From Limnohabitans sp. Rim11 (GTDB taxonomy: Bacteria > Pseudomonadota > Gammaproteobacteria > Burkholderiales > Burkholderiaceae_C), in NCBI RefSeq assembly GCF_001269365.1, contig NZ_CXOM01000005.1:1-64000 (forward strand): a stretch of DNA of 64,000 nt. Reading direction: 5' to 3'. A program made the translations under genes and the position numbers. Positions 1-8,852 of the stretch are shown in pieces (the first letter of the stretch is position 1; every line of letters begins with the position of its first letter). The notes beneath the pieces were generated by a model. That model saw nothing but the letters and a program-made list of their open reading frames with translations. It was not told the origin of the DNA and did no database searches.

Positions 1-1
1 T

Positions 2-931
2 GTTTTGGTCACAGGCGGAAGCCGCGGCATTGGTGCTGCCACCTGCATTTTGGCAGCCCAAAAGGGCTGGGACGTCGCCGTCAATTACACGTCCAATGCA
101 CAGGCTGCCGAAGAGGTGGTTCAGCAAATCAAGGCAGCGGGTGGCCGCGCGATGGCCGTTCAGGCCGACGCCGAGTTGCTCGAGTTGGTGGAAATGGAAG
201 TTCGCGAGTTGTTGTCTAAGTACGACTTCCCAGGCGACGACACACCGATCGTTCAAGGTTCAGCCAAGCTGGCTTTGGAAGGCGACAAGGGTCCTTTGGG
301 CGAAGAAGCCATCATGAAGTTGGCAGCTGCTTTGGACTCTTACATCCCTACGCCTGACCGCGCAGTGGACGGTGCTTTCTTGATGCCAGTGGAAGACGTG
401 TTCTCCATCTCTGGTCGCGGCACAGTGGTGACTGGCCGTATCGAGCGCGGCATCATCAAGGTTGGCGAAGAGATCGAAATCGTTGGTATTGCTGACACAC
501 AAAAAACCACATGTACAGGCGTTGAAATGTTCCGCAAATTGCTGGACCAAGGTCAAGCTGGCGACAACGTGGGTATTTTGCTGCGCGGCACCAAGCGCGA
601 AGACGTGCAGCGCGGCCAAGTGTTGTGCAAGCCCGGCTCAATCAAGCCCCACACCCACTTCACAGGCGAGATCTATGTCTTGTCTAAAGACGAAGGTGGC
701 CGTCACACGCCTTTCTTCAACAACTACCGTCCTCAGTTCTACTTCCGTACGACTGACGTGACAGGCGCGATCGAATTGCCAGAAGGCAAAGAGATGGTGA
801 TGCCTGGTGACAACGTGTCGATCACTGTGAAGTTGATCAACCCGATCGCCATGGAAGAAGGTCTGCGTTTTGCGATCCGTGAAGGCGGCCGCACTGTGGG
901 CGCTGGCGTTGTTGCCAAGATCCTCGCTTAA
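2..931 (+). CDS. tuf: Chimeric ORF: SDR N-terminus joined to EF-Tu C-terminal two-thirds (partial at window edge)
   Basis: The frame is open from the window edge. About the first 55 residues are the Rossmann start of a short-chain dehydrogenase ([12 protein letters not shown], the TGxxxGIG cofactor loop). From about base 165-175 the protein becomes elongation factor Tu ([21 protein letters not shown]...) and stays EF-Tu to the C-terminus ([17 protein letters not shown]). The EF-Tu part covers the end of the GTPase domain plus domains 2 and 3. It lacks the P-loop GHVDHGKT, DCPGH and NKCD motifs, so this ORF could not encode a working GTPase. The downstream neighbour rpsJ is the normal partner of tuf in the str operon, so the EF-Tu part is in its native place and the SDR head is foreign. 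An assembly mis-join at a duplicated tuf gene, or a recombination scar, fits best. No SDR catalytic YxxxK is present. Confidence 0.85.
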   Translation, partial: VLVTGGSRGIGAATCILAAQKGWDVAVNYTSNAQAAEEVVQQIKAAGGRAMAVQADAELLELVEMEVRELLSKYDFPGDDTPIVQGSAKLALEGDKGPLGEEAIMKLAAALDSYIPTPDRAVDGAFLMPVEDVFSISGRGTVVTGRIERGIIKVGEEIEIVGIADTQKTTCTGVEMFRKLLDQGQAGDNVGILLRGTKREDVQRGQVLCKPGSIKPHTHFTGEIYVLSKDEGGRHTPFFNNYRPQFYFRTTDVTGAIELPEGKEMVMPGDNVSITVKLINPIAMEEGLRFAIREGGRTVGAGVVAKILA

Positions 932-960
932 TTCAACACATTTAAGTTTGGAACACCAAC

Positions 961-1275
961 ATGTCAGCTAAACAAAAAATTCGCATTCGCCTCAAAGCGT
1001 TTGATTACAAATTGATCGACCAGTCTGCTGCTGAGATCGTAGACACTGCCAAGCGCACCGGCGCGATTGTCAAAGGCCCCGTGCCTTTGCCAACACGCAT
1101 GAAGCGTTTTGACATTCTGCGTTCACCGCACGTCAACAAGACCAGCCGTGACCAGTTCGAAATCCGTACGCACCAGCGTCTGATGGACATCGTCGACCCA
1201 ACAGATAAAACTGTTGATGCCTTGATGAAGTTGGACTTGCCTGCTGGCGTGGACGTCGAAATCAAGTTGCAGTAA
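961..1275 (+). CDS. rpsJ: 30S ribosomal protein S10
   Basis: 104 aa, the normal S10 length. The protein begins [20 protein letters not shown] and carries the conserved GPVPLPT and [17 protein letters not shown] segments. S10 sits in the head of the small ribosomal subunit and also acts with NusB in antitermination. It follows the tuf 3' end by 29 bp, as in the usual str-to-S10 junction. A 240-bp gap with its own promoter separates it from rplC, so here S10 appears transcribed mainly with tuf rather than leading the S10 operon. Confidence 0.97.
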   Translation: MSAKQKIRIRLKAFDYKLIDQSAAEIVDTAKRTGAIVKGPVPLPTRMKRFDILRSPHVNKTSRDQFEIRTHQRLMDIVDPTDKTVDALMKLDLPAGVDVEIKLQ

Positions 1276-1295
1276 TCTGCAATTTAAAAAATAGT

Positions 1296-1338
1296 TGAGG
1301 TGTTGCCTGCCTGGGAAACTGGGCTTGCAACGTCCTCA
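1296..1338 (+). promoter_or_regulatory. Stem-loop downstream of rpsJ
   Basis: Nested complementary arms: TGAGG (1296-1300) pairs with CCTCA (1334-1338), and GTTGC (1302-1306) pairs with GCAAC (1327-1331). A further GCC/GGC pair is possible inside. A second short G4/C4 hairpin (1341-1358) is followed by AAAAAG rather than a T-run. It may attenuate or stabilise the tuf-rpsJ transcript; it is not a canonical intrinsic terminator. Confidence 0.5.
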
Positions 1339-1383
1339 TCGGGGTCTGAAAAAGCCCCAAAAAGACTCGAATTTAAAAACTGC

Positions 1384-1413
1384 TTGCCATGATTCATGGC
1401 GTGTGGCTATAAT
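1384..1413 (+). promoter_or_regulatory. Sigma-70-like promoter for the rplC-rpsQ operon
   Basis: TTGCCA (1384-1389) and a perfect TATAAT (1408-1413) are separated by 18 bp. It lies about 100 bp upstream of rplC in the gap after rpsJ. This suggests an independent start for the ten-gene ribosomal protein run. Confidence 0.7.
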
Positions 1414-1421
1414 TCGAGGCT

Positions 1422-1492
1422 CAGCCTAATTTGGGCTGGGATTTATTAACCTTCTTTCATATCAAACTCAGTGGCCAATTGAAGTCGCTGAG
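1422..1492 (+). promoter_or_regulatory. Structured 5' leader of rplC
   Basis: Downstream of the promoter there are two inverted repeats: CAGCC/GGCTG (1422-1426/1434-1438) and CTCAG/CTGAG (1467-1471/1488-1492). The second can extend by wobble pairs. It ends 23 bp before the rplC ATG. L4 (encoded second in this operon) is the known autogenous repressor of S10 operons in E. coli; whether this leader plays that role here is inference. Confidence 0.4.
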
Positions 1493-1515
1493 GTGGAAGT
1501 TTTGGAGAAAAAAAC

Positions 1516-2178
1516 ATGAGTCTTAGCAACTCCCTAGGGTTGCTGGGCCGCAAGGTGGGCATGATGCGTCTGTTCACTGATGATGGGGACGCAGTGCCTG
1601 TCACAGTGGTAGATGTTTCAAACAACCGTGTGACCCAGGTGAAAACCCAAGAGAACGATGGCTACGTTGCCCTTCAGGTAACGTTCGGCTCGCGCAAAGC
1701 ATCGCGCGTGACCAAGCCAATTGCTGGCCACCTTGCGAAAGCAGGCGTTGAAGCCGGTGAAATCATTCAAGAATTCAAAGTGACTGCTGATACAGCAGCT
1801 CAGTACGCCGCTGGCGCTGCTGTGCCTGCTACGGTGTTTGCTGTGGGCCAAAAAGTGGACGTGCAAGGCACTTCCATTGGTAAAGGCTTCGCGGGCACCA
1901 TCAAGCGTCACAACTTCAAGTCACAGCGCGCGTCGCACGGTAACAGCCGTTCGCACAACGTGCCAGGCTCTATCTCTATGGCGCAAGACCCAGGTCGCGT
2001 GTTCCCAGGTAAGCGCATGTCCGGTCACCTCGGTGATGTCACATGCACAACCCAGAACCTCGACGTCGTGCGCGTAGATGAAGTCCGTGGTTTGCTCCTC
2101 ATTAAAGGTGCAATTCCTGGTTCAAAAGGCGGTTTCGTCACTGTGCGTCCCGCCGTTAAAGCTAAAGGAGCGAACTGA
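1516..2178 (+). CDS. rplC: 50S ribosomal protein L3
   Basis: 220 aa, close to the usual length. Starts [20 protein letters not shown], the common beta-proteobacterial form, after a purine-rich TTGGAGAAAAAAAC ribosome-binding region. It contains the conserved loop [27 protein letters not shown], which reaches towards the peptidyl-transferase centre. First gene after the internal promoter; its TGA overlaps the rplD ATG. Confidence 0.97.
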   Translation: MSLSNSLGLLGRKVGMMRLFTDDGDAVPVTVVDVSNNRVTQVKTQENDGYVALQVTFGSRKASRVTKPIAGHLAKAGVEAGEIIQEFKVTADTAAQYAAGAAVPATVFAVGQKVDVQGTSIGKGFAGTIKRHNFKSQRASHGNSRSHNVPGSISMAQDPGRVFPGKRMSGHLGDVTCTTQNLDVVRVDEVRGLLLIKGAIPGSKGGFVTVRPAVKAKGAN

Positions 2179-2798
2179 TGCAGCTCGAACTCCTAAACGA
2201 TCAAGGTCAAGCCGCTTCTAAATTCGAAGCGCCTGAAACCGTGTTCGGTCGTGAATACAACGAAGACCTGATTCACCAGATCGTGGTGGCTTATCAAGCC
2301 AATGCCCGTCAAGGCACCCGCGCTCAAAAAGACCGTGAACAAGTTCACCACTCAACCAAGAAGCCCTTTAAACAAAAAGGGACTGGCCGTGCACGTGCTG
2401 GTATGACTTCTTCGCCTTTGTGGCGCGGCGGTGGTCGTATTTTCCCGAACATGCCCGACGAAAACTTCACACAGAAGATCAACAAGAAGATGTACCGCGC
2501 TGGTATGGCTTCGATCTTCTCTCAGTTGGCACGCGAAGGCCGTTTGGCTGTGGTCGACTCCCTCAAGGTTGAGTCTCCCAAAACCAAGCAGTTGGCTGCC
2601 AAATTCAAAGCCATGAACCTCGACTCAGTCTTGGTCATTGCTGACGAAGTTGACGAAAACCTGTACTTGGCTTCACGCAATTTGGTCAACATCCTGATTG
2701 TTGAGCCCCGTTACGCCGATCCAGTTTCTTTGGTGCACTTCAAGAAAGTGCTCGTGACCAAAGCCGCTGTCGACAAACTCAAGGAGATGTTCGCATGA
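2178..2798 (+). CDS. rplD: 50S ribosomal protein L4
   Basis: 206 aa. The extended loop with [26 protein letters not shown] is diagnostic; this loop lines the peptide exit tunnel. L4 is also the classic translational and transcriptional autoregulator of the S10 operon in E. coli. It overlaps rplC by 1 bp and rplW by 4 bp, indicating translational coupling. Confidence 0.97.
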   Translation: MQLELLNDQGQAASKFEAPETVFGREYNEDLIHQIVVAYQANARQGTRAQKDREQVHHSTKKPFKQKGTGRARAGMTSSPLWRGGGRIFPNMPDENFTQKINKKMYRAGMASIFSQLAREGRLAVVDSLKVESPKTKQLAAKFKAMNLDSVLVIADEVDENLYLASRNLVNILIVEPRYADPVSLVHFKKVLVTKAAVDKLKEMFA

Positions 2799-3109
2799 GC
2801 ACACAAAAGTTTGACGAAGGTCGTCTGATGGCTGTGTTGGTTGCCCCCATCGTGTCCGAAAAGGCCACCATGGTTGCAGAAAAATCAAACGCTGTCACAT
2901 TCAAAGTGCTGCAGGACGCTACCAAGCCTGAAATCAAAGCTGCTGTGCAGTTGATGTTCAAGGTGGAAGTTAAGGGCGTGTCTGTGGTGAACACCAAAGG
3001 CAAGACCAAGCGTTTTGGCAAGACAATCGGCCGTCGCGACAATGTTCGCAAGGCTTATGTCACCTTGATGCCAGGTCAAGAGCTGAACCTCTCAGGGGAG
3101 GCCGCTTAA
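2795..3109 (+). CDS. rplW: 50S ribosomal protein L23
   Basis: 104 aa. Starts [29 protein letters not shown] and has the conserved [11 protein letters not shown] segment. L23 sits at the tunnel exit and docks trigger factor and SRP. The start overlaps the rplD stop (ATGA). Confidence 0.97.
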   Translation: MSTQKFDEGRLMAVLVAPIVSEKATMVAEKSNAVTFKVLQDATKPEIKAAVQLMFKVEVKGVSVVNTKGKTKRFGKTIGRRDNVRKAYVTLMPGQELNLSGEAA

Positions 3110-3111
3110 TC

Positions 3112-3936
3112 ATGGCAGTCATTAAACTCAAACCAACCTCACCAGGCCAACGTGGCGTGGTGAAGGTGACTCGCGATCACCTGTACAAAGGCGAGGCCTA
3201 TGCGCCTTTGCTCGAAGCACAGCATCAAAAAGCGGGTCGCAACAACAACGGTCACATCACAACCCGTCACAAGGGTGGTGGTCACAAACATCACTACCGT
3301 GTTGTTGACTTCAAACGCAACAAAGATGCAATTCCAGCCAAAGTGGAACGCATTGAGTACGATCCAAACCGCACAGCGCACATTGCGTTGGTCTGCTACG
3401 CAGACGGTGAGCGTCGTTACATCATTGCACCCCGTGGTTTGGAAGTTGGCGCAACATTGTTGTCCGGTTCGGAAGCTCCGATCCGTGCAGGCAATACATT
3501 GCCCATCCGCAACATTCCAGTGGGTTCAACCATTCACTGCATCGAATTGAAACCAGGTGCTGGCGCTCAAATCGCTCGCTCTGCTGGTACTTCTGCCACC
3601 TTGTTGGCCCGTGAAGGCATCTACGCTCAAGTGCGTATGCGTTCCGGTGAAGTTCGCAAGATTCACATCGAATGCCGTGCAACGATTGGTGAAGTCGCCA
3701 ACGAAGAACACAGCTTGCGCCAGTTGGGCAAAGCCGGTGTGAAGCGTTGGATGGGTATTCGTCCTACCGTCCGCGGTGTGGCAATGAACCCTGTTGATCA
3801 CCCACACGGTGGTGGCGAAGGTCGTACCGGTGAAGGCCGTCATGCAGTTGACCCATGGGGTAACCTGACTAAGGGCTACCGTACCCGTAACAACAAGCGC
3901 ACGCAGGTCATGATCGTGTCGCGTCGCAAGAAGTAA
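3112..3936 (+). CDS. rplB: 50S ribosomal protein L2
   Basis: 274 aa, normal length. Contains the signature [17 protein letters not shown] near the C-terminus, which includes the conserved His close to the peptidyl-transferase centre, and the N-terminal [20 protein letters not shown]. It lies two bases after rplW. Confidence 0.98.
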   Translation: MAVIKLKPTSPGQRGVVKVTRDHLYKGEAYAPLLEAQHQKAGRNNNGHITTRHKGGGHKHHYRVVDFKRNKDAIPAKVERIEYDPNRTAHIALVCYADGERRYIIAPRGLEVGATLLSGSEAPIRAGNTLPIRNIPVGSTIHCIELKPGAGAQIARSAGTSATLLAREGIYAQVRMRSGEVRKIHIECRATIGEVANEEHSLRQLGKAGVKRWMGIRPTVRGVAMNPVDHPHGGGEGRTGEGRHAVDPWGNLTKGYRTRNNKRTQVMIVSRRKK

Positions 3937-3946
3937 AGGGTAGCCA

Positions 3947-4225
3947 ATGACTCGCTCACTTAAAAAAGGTCCATTCGTTGACCATCACCTCGTTGCCAAG
4001 GTTGAAAAAGCCGTTGCAACGAAAGACAAGAAGCCCATCAAAACATGGTCACGTCGTTCTATGGTCTTGCCCGATTTCATCGGTTTGACCATTGCTGTGC
4101 ACAACGGCAAACAACACGTGCCTGTTTATGTGACTGACCAAATGGTTGGCCACAAGCTGGGTGAATTCGCTCTGACCCGGACATTCAAGGGTCATCCAGC
4201 GGACAAAAAAGTCCAGAAGAAATAA
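3947..4225 (+). CDS. rpsS: 30S ribosomal protein S19
   Basis: 92 aa. Starts [15 protein letters not shown] and ends in the basic [12 protein letters not shown]19 contacts S13 and the A-site finger in the 30S head. Ten bases separate it from rplB, nine from rplV. Confidence 0.97.
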   Translation: MTRSLKKGPFVDHHLVAKVEKAVATKDKKPIKTWSRRSMVLPDFIGLTIAVHNGKQHVPVYVTDQMVGHKLGEFALTRTFKGHPADKKVQKK

Positions 4226-4234
4226 GGAAAGACC

Positions 4235-4564
4235 ATGGAAACACGTGCAGTCCTCAGGGGCGTCCGTTTGTCGGTCGATAAAGGCCGCCTGGTCGCCGAT
4301 TTAATTCGCGGCAAAAAAGTGGATCAAGCTCTGAACATCCTCACATTCACGCAGAAAAAAGCTGCTGGCATTGTGAAGAAGGTTTTGGAGTCCGCTATCG
4401 CCAACGCTGAACACAACGACGGTGCTGACATCGACGAGTTGAAGGTGAAAACCATCTACGTCGAACAAGGCGCCACACTCAAGCGTTTTACCGCCCGCGC
4501 CAAAGGCCGTGGCAACCGTATCAGCAAGCCCACATGCCACGTGTATGTGACGGTTGGCAACTGA
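4235..4564 (+). CDS. rplV: 50S ribosomal protein L22
   Basis: 109 aa, usual length. [33 protein letters not shown] is the standard N-terminus and the C-terminal hairpin [23 protein letters not shown] reaches the exit tunnel. Start ATG follows AAGGAAAGACC. Confidence 0.97.
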   Translation: METRAVLRGVRLSVDKGRLVADLIRGKKVDQALNILTFTQKKAAGIVKKVLESAIANAEHNDGADIDELKVKTIYVEQGATLKRFTARAKGRGNRISKPTCHVYVTVGN

Positions 4565-4580
4565 AAGGCCTAGGAAGAAT

Positions 4581-5459
4581 ATGGGACAAAAAATCCATCC
4601 TACCGGCTTCCGCCTTGCGGTCAGCCGCAATTGGGCAAGCCGTTGGTACGCAAGCAACCGTGATTTCGCAGGCATGTTGGCCGAAGACATCAAGGTTCGT
4701 GAATACCTCAAGGCCAAGTTGAAGAACGCTGCGGTTGCACGCGTCCTCATCGAGCGTCCAGCCAAAAACGCACGCATCACAATTTTCTCGGCTCGTCCTG
4801 GTGTTGTGATCGGTAAAAAAGGCGAAGACATCGAGAGCTTGAAGAAAGAACTCGCAGCTCGTTTGGGCGTGCCAGTGGCAGTGAACATCGAAGAAGTGCG
4901 CAAGCCCGAAATCGATGCCCAACTGATTGCTGACAGCATCACACAACAGCTCGAAAAGCGGATCATGTTCCGCCGCGCCATGAAGCGCGCCATGCAAAAC
5001 GCCATGCGTCTGGGTGCTTTGGGCATCAAGATCATGTCTGCTGGCCGTCTGAACGGTATCGAGATTGCACGTACCGAGTGGTACCGTGAAGGCCGCGTGC
5101 CTTTGCACACTCTGCGCGCTGACATTGACTACGGCACTTCTGAAGCCAAGACCACCTACGGTGTGATCGGCGTCAAGGTCTGGGTCTACAAGGGTGACAC
5201 CTTGGGTCGCAACGATGCACCTGCATTGGCTGAACCCCGTCAAGAAGAAGAGCGTCGCCCACGTGGCCCGCGTCGTGATGCACGTCCGGGTGACCGGCCT
5301 GCTCGCGGTGCGCCCCGTCGTGCTGGCGGTACCAACACAGCACCCGTTGACGGCAGCGACAAGCCCGCCGAAGCTGGTGGTGATGTCAAACCCACCGTTA
5401 AGCGCGTACGTAAAGTAGCCGCGCCAGCTGCAGCAGCTGACGGTGCCAAAGGAGAGTAA
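4581..5459 (+). CDS. rpsC: 30S ribosomal protein S3 with long basic C-terminal tail
   Basis: 292 aa from ATG 4581, preceded by TAGGAAGAAT; a more upstream in-frame start at 4554 overlaps rplV and is unlikely. Core S3 with the KH-domain motif [17 protein letters not shown]. The last roughly 75 residues are a low-complexity tail rich in Arg, Pro, Ala and Glu (from about [20 protein letters not shown]). The tail makes it clearly longer than E. coli S3 (233 aa). Such tails are known in Burkholderiales; their function is not established. Confidence 0.96.
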   Translation: MGQKIHPTGFRLAVSRNWASRWYASNRDFAGMLAEDIKVREYLKAKLKNAAVARVLIERPAKNARITIFSARPGVVIGKKGEDIESLKKELAARLGVPVAVNIEEVRKPEIDAQLIADSITQQLEKRIMFRRAMKRAMQNAMRLGALGIKIMSAGRLNGIEIARTEWYREGRVPLHTLRADIDYGTSEAKTTYGVIGVKVWVYKGDTLGRNDAPALAEPRQEEERRPRGPRRDARPGDRPARGAPRRAGGTNTAPVDGSDKPAEAGGDVKPTVKRVRKVAAPAAAADGAKGE

Positions 5460-5461
5460 AC

Positions 5462-5878
5462 ATGCTGCAACCCGCTCGCAGAAAGTTCCGTAAGGAACAA
5501 AAGGGCCGCAACACCGGCGTCGCAACCCGTGGCAACACGGTTGCGTTTGGTGATTTCGGTTTGAAGTCCACCGACCGCGGCCGTTTGACGGCCCGTCAGA
5601 TCGAAGCTGCACGTCGTGCAATTTCACGTCACGTGAAGCGTGGCGGCCGTATCTGGATTCGTGTGTTCCCCGACAAGCCAATCTCTACAAAACCTGCAGA
5701 GGTTCGTATGGGTAACGGTAAGGGCAACCCCGAGTACTACGTGGCTGAGATTCAGCCCGGTAAGGTGTTGTATGAAATCGTTGGCGTGCCAGAGCAATTG
5801 GCCCGTGAAGCGTTTAAATTGGCCGCAGCCAAACTGCCCTTGCGCACGACCTTTGTCGCACGCATGATTGGCCAGTAA
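5462..5878 (+). CDS. rplP: 50S ribosomal protein L16
   Basis: 138 aa. [25 protein letters not shown] is the typical N-terminus and [30 protein letters not shown] the conserved rRNA-binding stretch. L16 organises the A-site region of the 50S subunit. It starts two bases after rpsC. Confidence 0.97.
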   Translation: MLQPARRKFRKEQKGRNTGVATRGNTVAFGDFGLKSTDRGRLTARQIEAARRAISRHVKRGGRIWIRVFPDKPISTKPAEVRMGNGKGNPEYYVAEIQPGKVLYEIVGVPEQLAREAFKLAAAKLPLRTTFVARMIGQ

Positions 5879-5894
5879 TTCAGGAGATATCACA

Positions 5895-6089
5895 ATGAAC
5901 ACAACTGAACTGCGCACCCAAGACGAAGCTGGTTTGGCTAAAGAAATCAAGGATCTGCAAAGAGCCCATTTCAATTTGCGCATGCAAAAAGCCACTCAGC
6001 AACTCGGCAACACGAACCAACTGCGCGAAACTCGCCGCAGCATCGCACGTGCCAAAACCATCCTTGCCCAAAAGCAAGCCGCCAAATAA
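5895..6089 (+). CDS. rpmC: 50S ribosomal protein L29
   Basis: 64 aa from ATG 5895, preceded by CAGGAGATATCACA. An upstream in-frame start at 5868 would overlap rplP and gives a non-conserved N-terminus. Two-helix protein with LAKEIKDLQRAHFNLRMQKATQQLGNTNQL, typical L29. It sits at the tunnel exit next to L23. Confidence 0.96.
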   Translation: MNTTELRTQDEAGLAKEIKDLQRAHFNLRMQKATQQLGNTNQLRETRRSIARAKTILAQKQAAK

Positions 6090-6098
6090 GGAGTGACC

Positions 6099-6368
6099 AT
6101 GACGGAAGCTAAAACATCCCTCAAGCGCACCTTGATCGGCAAGGTGGTCAGCGACAAGCGCGCCAAAACCGTAACGGTGTTGGTCGAGCGTCGCGTGAAG
6201 CATGCTTTGTACGGCAAGATTGTTGCCAAATCAAGCAAGTACCACGCACATGACGAAACTGGACAATATGGCGTGGGCGACGTGATTGAAATCACCGAGA
6301 GCAAGCCAATTTCCAAAACCAAAAACTGGGTTGCTACCCGTTTGGTTGAAAAAGCAGAAACTGTTTAA
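6099..6368 (+). CDS. rpsQ: 30S ribosomal protein S17
   Basis: 89 aa from ATG 6099, with AAGGAG in front (a GTG at 6093 is in frame but lies inside the ribosome-binding site). Contains [22 protein letters not shown] and the KYHAHDE loop. Last gene of this operon; a terminator follows, so the spc genes (rplN onward) must lie elsewhere. Confidence 0.96.
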   Translation: MTEAKTSLKRTLIGKVVSDKRAKTVTVLVERRVKHALYGKIVAKSSKYHAHDETGQYGVGDVIEITESKPISKTKNWVATRLVEKAETV

Positions 6369-6400
6369 GCCCAAAAAGCTTAGTTTCAGCAAAGCTTCTA

Positions 6401-6434
6401 AAAACGACTCACAATAGTGGGTCGTTTTTTTTTT
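6401..6434 (+). terminator. Intrinsic terminator of the ribosomal protein operon
   Basis: AAAACGACTCAC (6401-6412) pairs over 12 bp, with one G-U, with GTGGGTCGTTTT (6417-6428) around an AATA loop. The T-run extends to 6434. A strong rho-independent terminator 33 bp after rpsQ. Confidence 0.93.
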
Positions 6435-6484
6435 CGTCTTACGAATGAACGAAATACCGAATTCAAATTTACAAAGGAACTAGC

Positions 6485-6991
6485 ATGATCAAAGTTGGAG
6501 ACACACTCCCAGCCGTTACATTGACGGAATTCGTTGAAGTTGAAGGCAATGGCTGCAGCATTGGCCCCAACCCTGTCGACCTGGCCAAAGCCACAGCTGG
6601 CAAAACCATTGCCTTGTTTGCTTTGCCCGGCGCTTTCACGCCAACATGCTCTGCCAAACACGTGCCTGGTTATGTGTCGCAGTACGATGCATTGGTCGCC
6701 GCTGGCGTCGATGAAATCTGGTGTGTCAGCGTCAACGATGCATTCGTGATGGGCGCATGGGGACGTGATCAAAAGAGCACAGGCAAAGTGCGCATGATGG
6801 GTGATGGCAGTGCCGATTTCACCAAAGCCACTGGCCTCACATTGGACTTGACCGCGCGTGGCATGGGCTTGCGCAGCAACCGTTATTCCATGCTCGTTAA
6901 AGATGGCAAGGTCGCGACCCTCAACATTGAAGGCCCTGGCAAGTTTGAAGTGAGCGACGCCGACACCATGTTGTCGCAAGCCAAAGCTTAA
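6485..6991 (+). CDS. Prx5-type peroxiredoxin
   Basis: 168 aa. Reduces peroxides through a reactive cysteine, here C55 in the motif PGAFTPTCSAKHVPGY (PxxxTxxC). The conserved Arg lies further on in GMGLRSNRYSM. Length and the GAFTPTCS/HVPGY signature place it in the Prx5 (AhpC-TSA/redoxin) family rather than Tpx or AhpC. C34 in the loop EGNGCS is not in a typical resolving position. Preceded by AAAGGAACTAGC. Stands alone between the terminator and a convergent gene. Confidence 0.9.
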   Translation: MIKVGDTLPAVTLTEFVEVEGNGCSIGPNPVDLAKATAGKTIALFALPGAFTPTCSAKHVPGYVSQYDALVAAGVDEIWCVSVNDAFVMGAWGRDQKSTGKVRMMGDGSADFTKATGLTLDLTARGMGLRSNRYSMLVKDGKVATLNIEGPGKFEVSDADTMLSQAKA

Positions 6992-6999
6992 TTGTCACT

Positions 7000-7022
7000 G
7001 CGAGTCTGCATTGCGGGCTCGC
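7000..7022. terminator. Hairpin between convergent genes
   Basis: GCGAGTCTGC (7000-7009) pairs with GCGGGCTCGC (7013-7022) over 10 bp with two G-U pairs and a 3-nt loop. No T-run follows on either strand, so it is a possible but weak terminator for the peroxiredoxin gene and the opposing acetyltransferase gene. Confidence 0.4.
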
Positions 7023-7047
7023 TACCGTGCCTCAACAAGGCGCCCTA

Positions 7048-7572
7048 TTAAAGGAGCACACGAAGATAGTGTGCGCCTGGAATAGGGTTGTGATAGTAAG
7101 GTGGAATTTCTTCGAAGCCCAAGTCTTCGTACAAGGCGCGGGCTGTTTCCATTTCGTCAAGGGTGTCCAGAAAGATGCTGCTGTAGCCATAACGGCGCGC
7201 TGCATCAATGATGGCTTCTGCCAATTGCCTGCCAAGCCGCAGGCCCCTGTAGGCAGGCCTGACATACAAGCGCTTCATCTCGGAGGCATTGGGCTCGTCC
7301 GCTGAATCAAGGGGCCGAAGTGCACAGCATCCTGCTACTTGCCCGTTCACAATCGCCAACTGGAGTGACCCGCGGGGCAGTGCATATTCACCGGGCAACT
7401 CTTTCAATTCAAGCTCAAAACCTTGGAAACACAAGTCAACACTGAGCGTGCTGGCATATTCCAAAAATATCTCACGAACCCAATCCATTTGTTCGGGCGT
7501 CGTGGGCTCGATGAGCGAAACCTCAGAAGGCGATGTATCTTTCAAAGCGGTGCGATTAAAAACAAAACCCAA
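7048..7572 (-). CDS. GNAT family N-acetyltransferase
   Basis: 174 aa. The acetyl-CoA pyrophosphate loop is visible in VRPAYRGLRLGRQLAEAII (motif A, R/QxxGxG/A form), followed by AARRYGYSSIFLDTL and ALYEDLGFEEIPPYY, typical GNAT motif B. Substrate unknown. The only upstream start before an in-frame stop is a TTG at 7572; the first ATG would remove the first beta strand (VSLIEP), so TTG or an unrecognised start is used. Start uncertain. Confidence 0.85.
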   Translation of the reverse strand: MGFVFNRTALKDTSPSEVSLIEPTTPEQMDWVREIFLEYASTLSVDLCFQGFELELKELPGEYALPRGSLQLAIVNGQVAGCCALRPLDSADEPNASEMKRLYVRPAYRGLRLGRQLAEAIIDAARRYGYSSIFLDTLDEMETARALYEDLGFEEIPPYYHNPIPGAHYLRVLL

Positions 7573-7611
7573 GTTTAGCGTGAATGGCGTGCTTGCAGAA
7601 TTTGCAAAATT

Positions 7612-8286
7612 TCAGGGGCCCAAATTCACCAATCGATAAATGACATAAGCGCTGATGGCTATCACCACCAAAGCTTTCAGCCAGTCGATGGGGCGGTCGA
7701 GTGAGGCGGGTTCATTCAAGGCTGCTTCTGAGGGAGTCGATTTGTCACCCGTCAACATGGGTTTGACCAGGTTAATTTTCTTGCGATAAAAGTACCAAGC
7801 AATGGCCAAAATGTGCACAAGCACCAAAATCAAGATAACAAGCTTGCCAACTTCGGTGTGCCAGTAAGTAGCCGATAGGATGGTTTTTTCAGACACCAGG
7901 TGTGTCAAAGGACCTGCGTTGGCTATTTCGTCGTCACTGATCAAGCCAGAACCCACTTGGGCAGTTAGAAAAAACAAAATGGCCAACACAGACCAGGAAC
8001 CAGTTGGGTTGTGTCCCAAATAGTTAACGGAGGGGTCTTTGGAAAACAAATAGGACTTGAGGGTTAAGGGCGACAAGGCAAATTGGCGCCAGAGCGACCA
8101 AAACCCACCGACAAATCCCCAGACGAATCTGAAAATAAGCAGACTGCCAACACAGTAACCCAGTCGGAAATGCCACACCATGGCATTGCCACCCACATTG
8201 CCCGTGATGACCAAGCCAATGACGGACAGGGCCAGTGCCCAGTGAAATATGCGGGTGGGTAAATCCCAAATTCTGATTTGTGTCAT
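7612..8286 (-). CDS. Cytochrome b561-type membrane protein
   Basis: 224 aa with about five hydrophobic helices. Begins MTQIRIWDLPTRIFHWALALSV; the RIFHW histidine, H39 in VWHFRLGY and the late histidines in YWHTEVGK and VLVHILA are the heme-b ligand pattern of the Ni/Fe-hydrogenase cytochrome-b / b561 family. Probably passes electrons from the membrane to a periplasmic c-type cytochrome. It lies divergent to the cytochrome c' gene, a pairing that suggests they are redox partners (inference). Confidence 0.88.
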   Translation of the reverse strand: MTQIRIWDLPTRIFHWALALSVIGLVITGNVGGNAMVWHFRLGYCVGSLLIFRFVWGFVGGFWSLWRQFALSPLTLKSYLFSKDPSVNYLGHNPTGSWSVLAILFFLTAQVGSGLISDDEIANAGPLTHLVSEKTILSATYWHTEVGKLVILILVLVHILAIAWYFYRKKINLVKPMLTGDKSTPSEAALNEPASLDRPIDWLKALVVIAISAYVIYRLVNLGP

Positions 8287-8311
8287 TCAAATACTTTCAG
8301 CAGAAAAAACG

Positions 8312-8352
8312 GTGCCTGCAAGCCATTTAAAAACATGAGAAACTGCGGGCAC
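8312..8352. repeat. Long-spacer inverted repeat in a divergent promoter region
   Basis: GTGCCTGCA (8312-8320) and TGCGGGCAC (8344-8352) are inverted copies with one mismatch, in the 87-bp gap between the cytochrome b and cytochrome c' genes. A possible regulator site or RNA hairpin; no known motif was recognised. Confidence 0.35.
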
Positions 8353-8373
8353 TTAACAATTTTAGGATTCATT

Positions 8374-8826
8374 ATGAAAAAACTCTTGATACTGGTCACA
8401 GGTGTCGCATCTATCATGATGGCATTGCCTGCTGCAGCACAATTTGCCAAACCTGAAGATGCCATCAAGTACCGCAAGGCCAGCTTCACCGTCATGGCTG
8501 CACACTTTAGCCGTGTAGGCGCTATGGCAACCGGCCGCGTCCCTTACGACGCCAAAGCCGCTGCCGAAAATGCAGACATTGCCGCCGCCATGGCCAAGTT
8601 GCCTTGGGCCGCTTTCCCTGAGGGCAGTGACAAAGGCGAAACGCGCGCCAAGCCCGAAATTTGGAAAGACAGTGCCAAGTACAAAGAAGCGGCCGACAAG
8701 ATGCAAGCAGAGCTAAGCAAAGTGGCGGTTGCCGCAAAGGCTGGCAATGTGGATGCACTCAAAGCAGCATTTGGACCAGCGTCAGCAACTTGCAAAGGCT
8801 GCCACGACACCTTCCGCAAAGAGTGA
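8374..8826 (+). CDS. Cytochrome c' (class II c-type cytochrome)
   Basis: 150 aa from ATG 8374. Signal peptide MKKLLILVTGVASIMMALPAAA with cleavage near residue 22. The heme site CKGCH (C140, C143, H144) lies near the C-terminus, the hallmark of cytochrome c' four-helix-bundle proteins. Members bind NO and can protect against nitrosative stress; that role here is inference. A start at 8278 is open but would bury the signal peptide. A hairpin terminator follows. Confidence 0.92.
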   Translation: MKKLLILVTGVASIMMALPAAAQFAKPEDAIKYRKASFTVMAAHFSRVGAMATGRVPYDAKAAAENADIAAAMAKLPWAAFPEGSDKGETRAKPEIWKDSAKYKEAADKMQAELSKVAVAAKAGNVDALKAAFGPASATCKGCHDTFRKE

Positions 8827-8852
8827 AGAAAATCGTCCTATAAATCGAGCAT

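Noticed and set aside
4301..5681. Long antisense open frames (274 and 386 codons) across rplV-rpsC-rplP
   Set aside because: They lie opposite unmistakable ribosomal protein genes and their translations show no family features; they result from codon bias.
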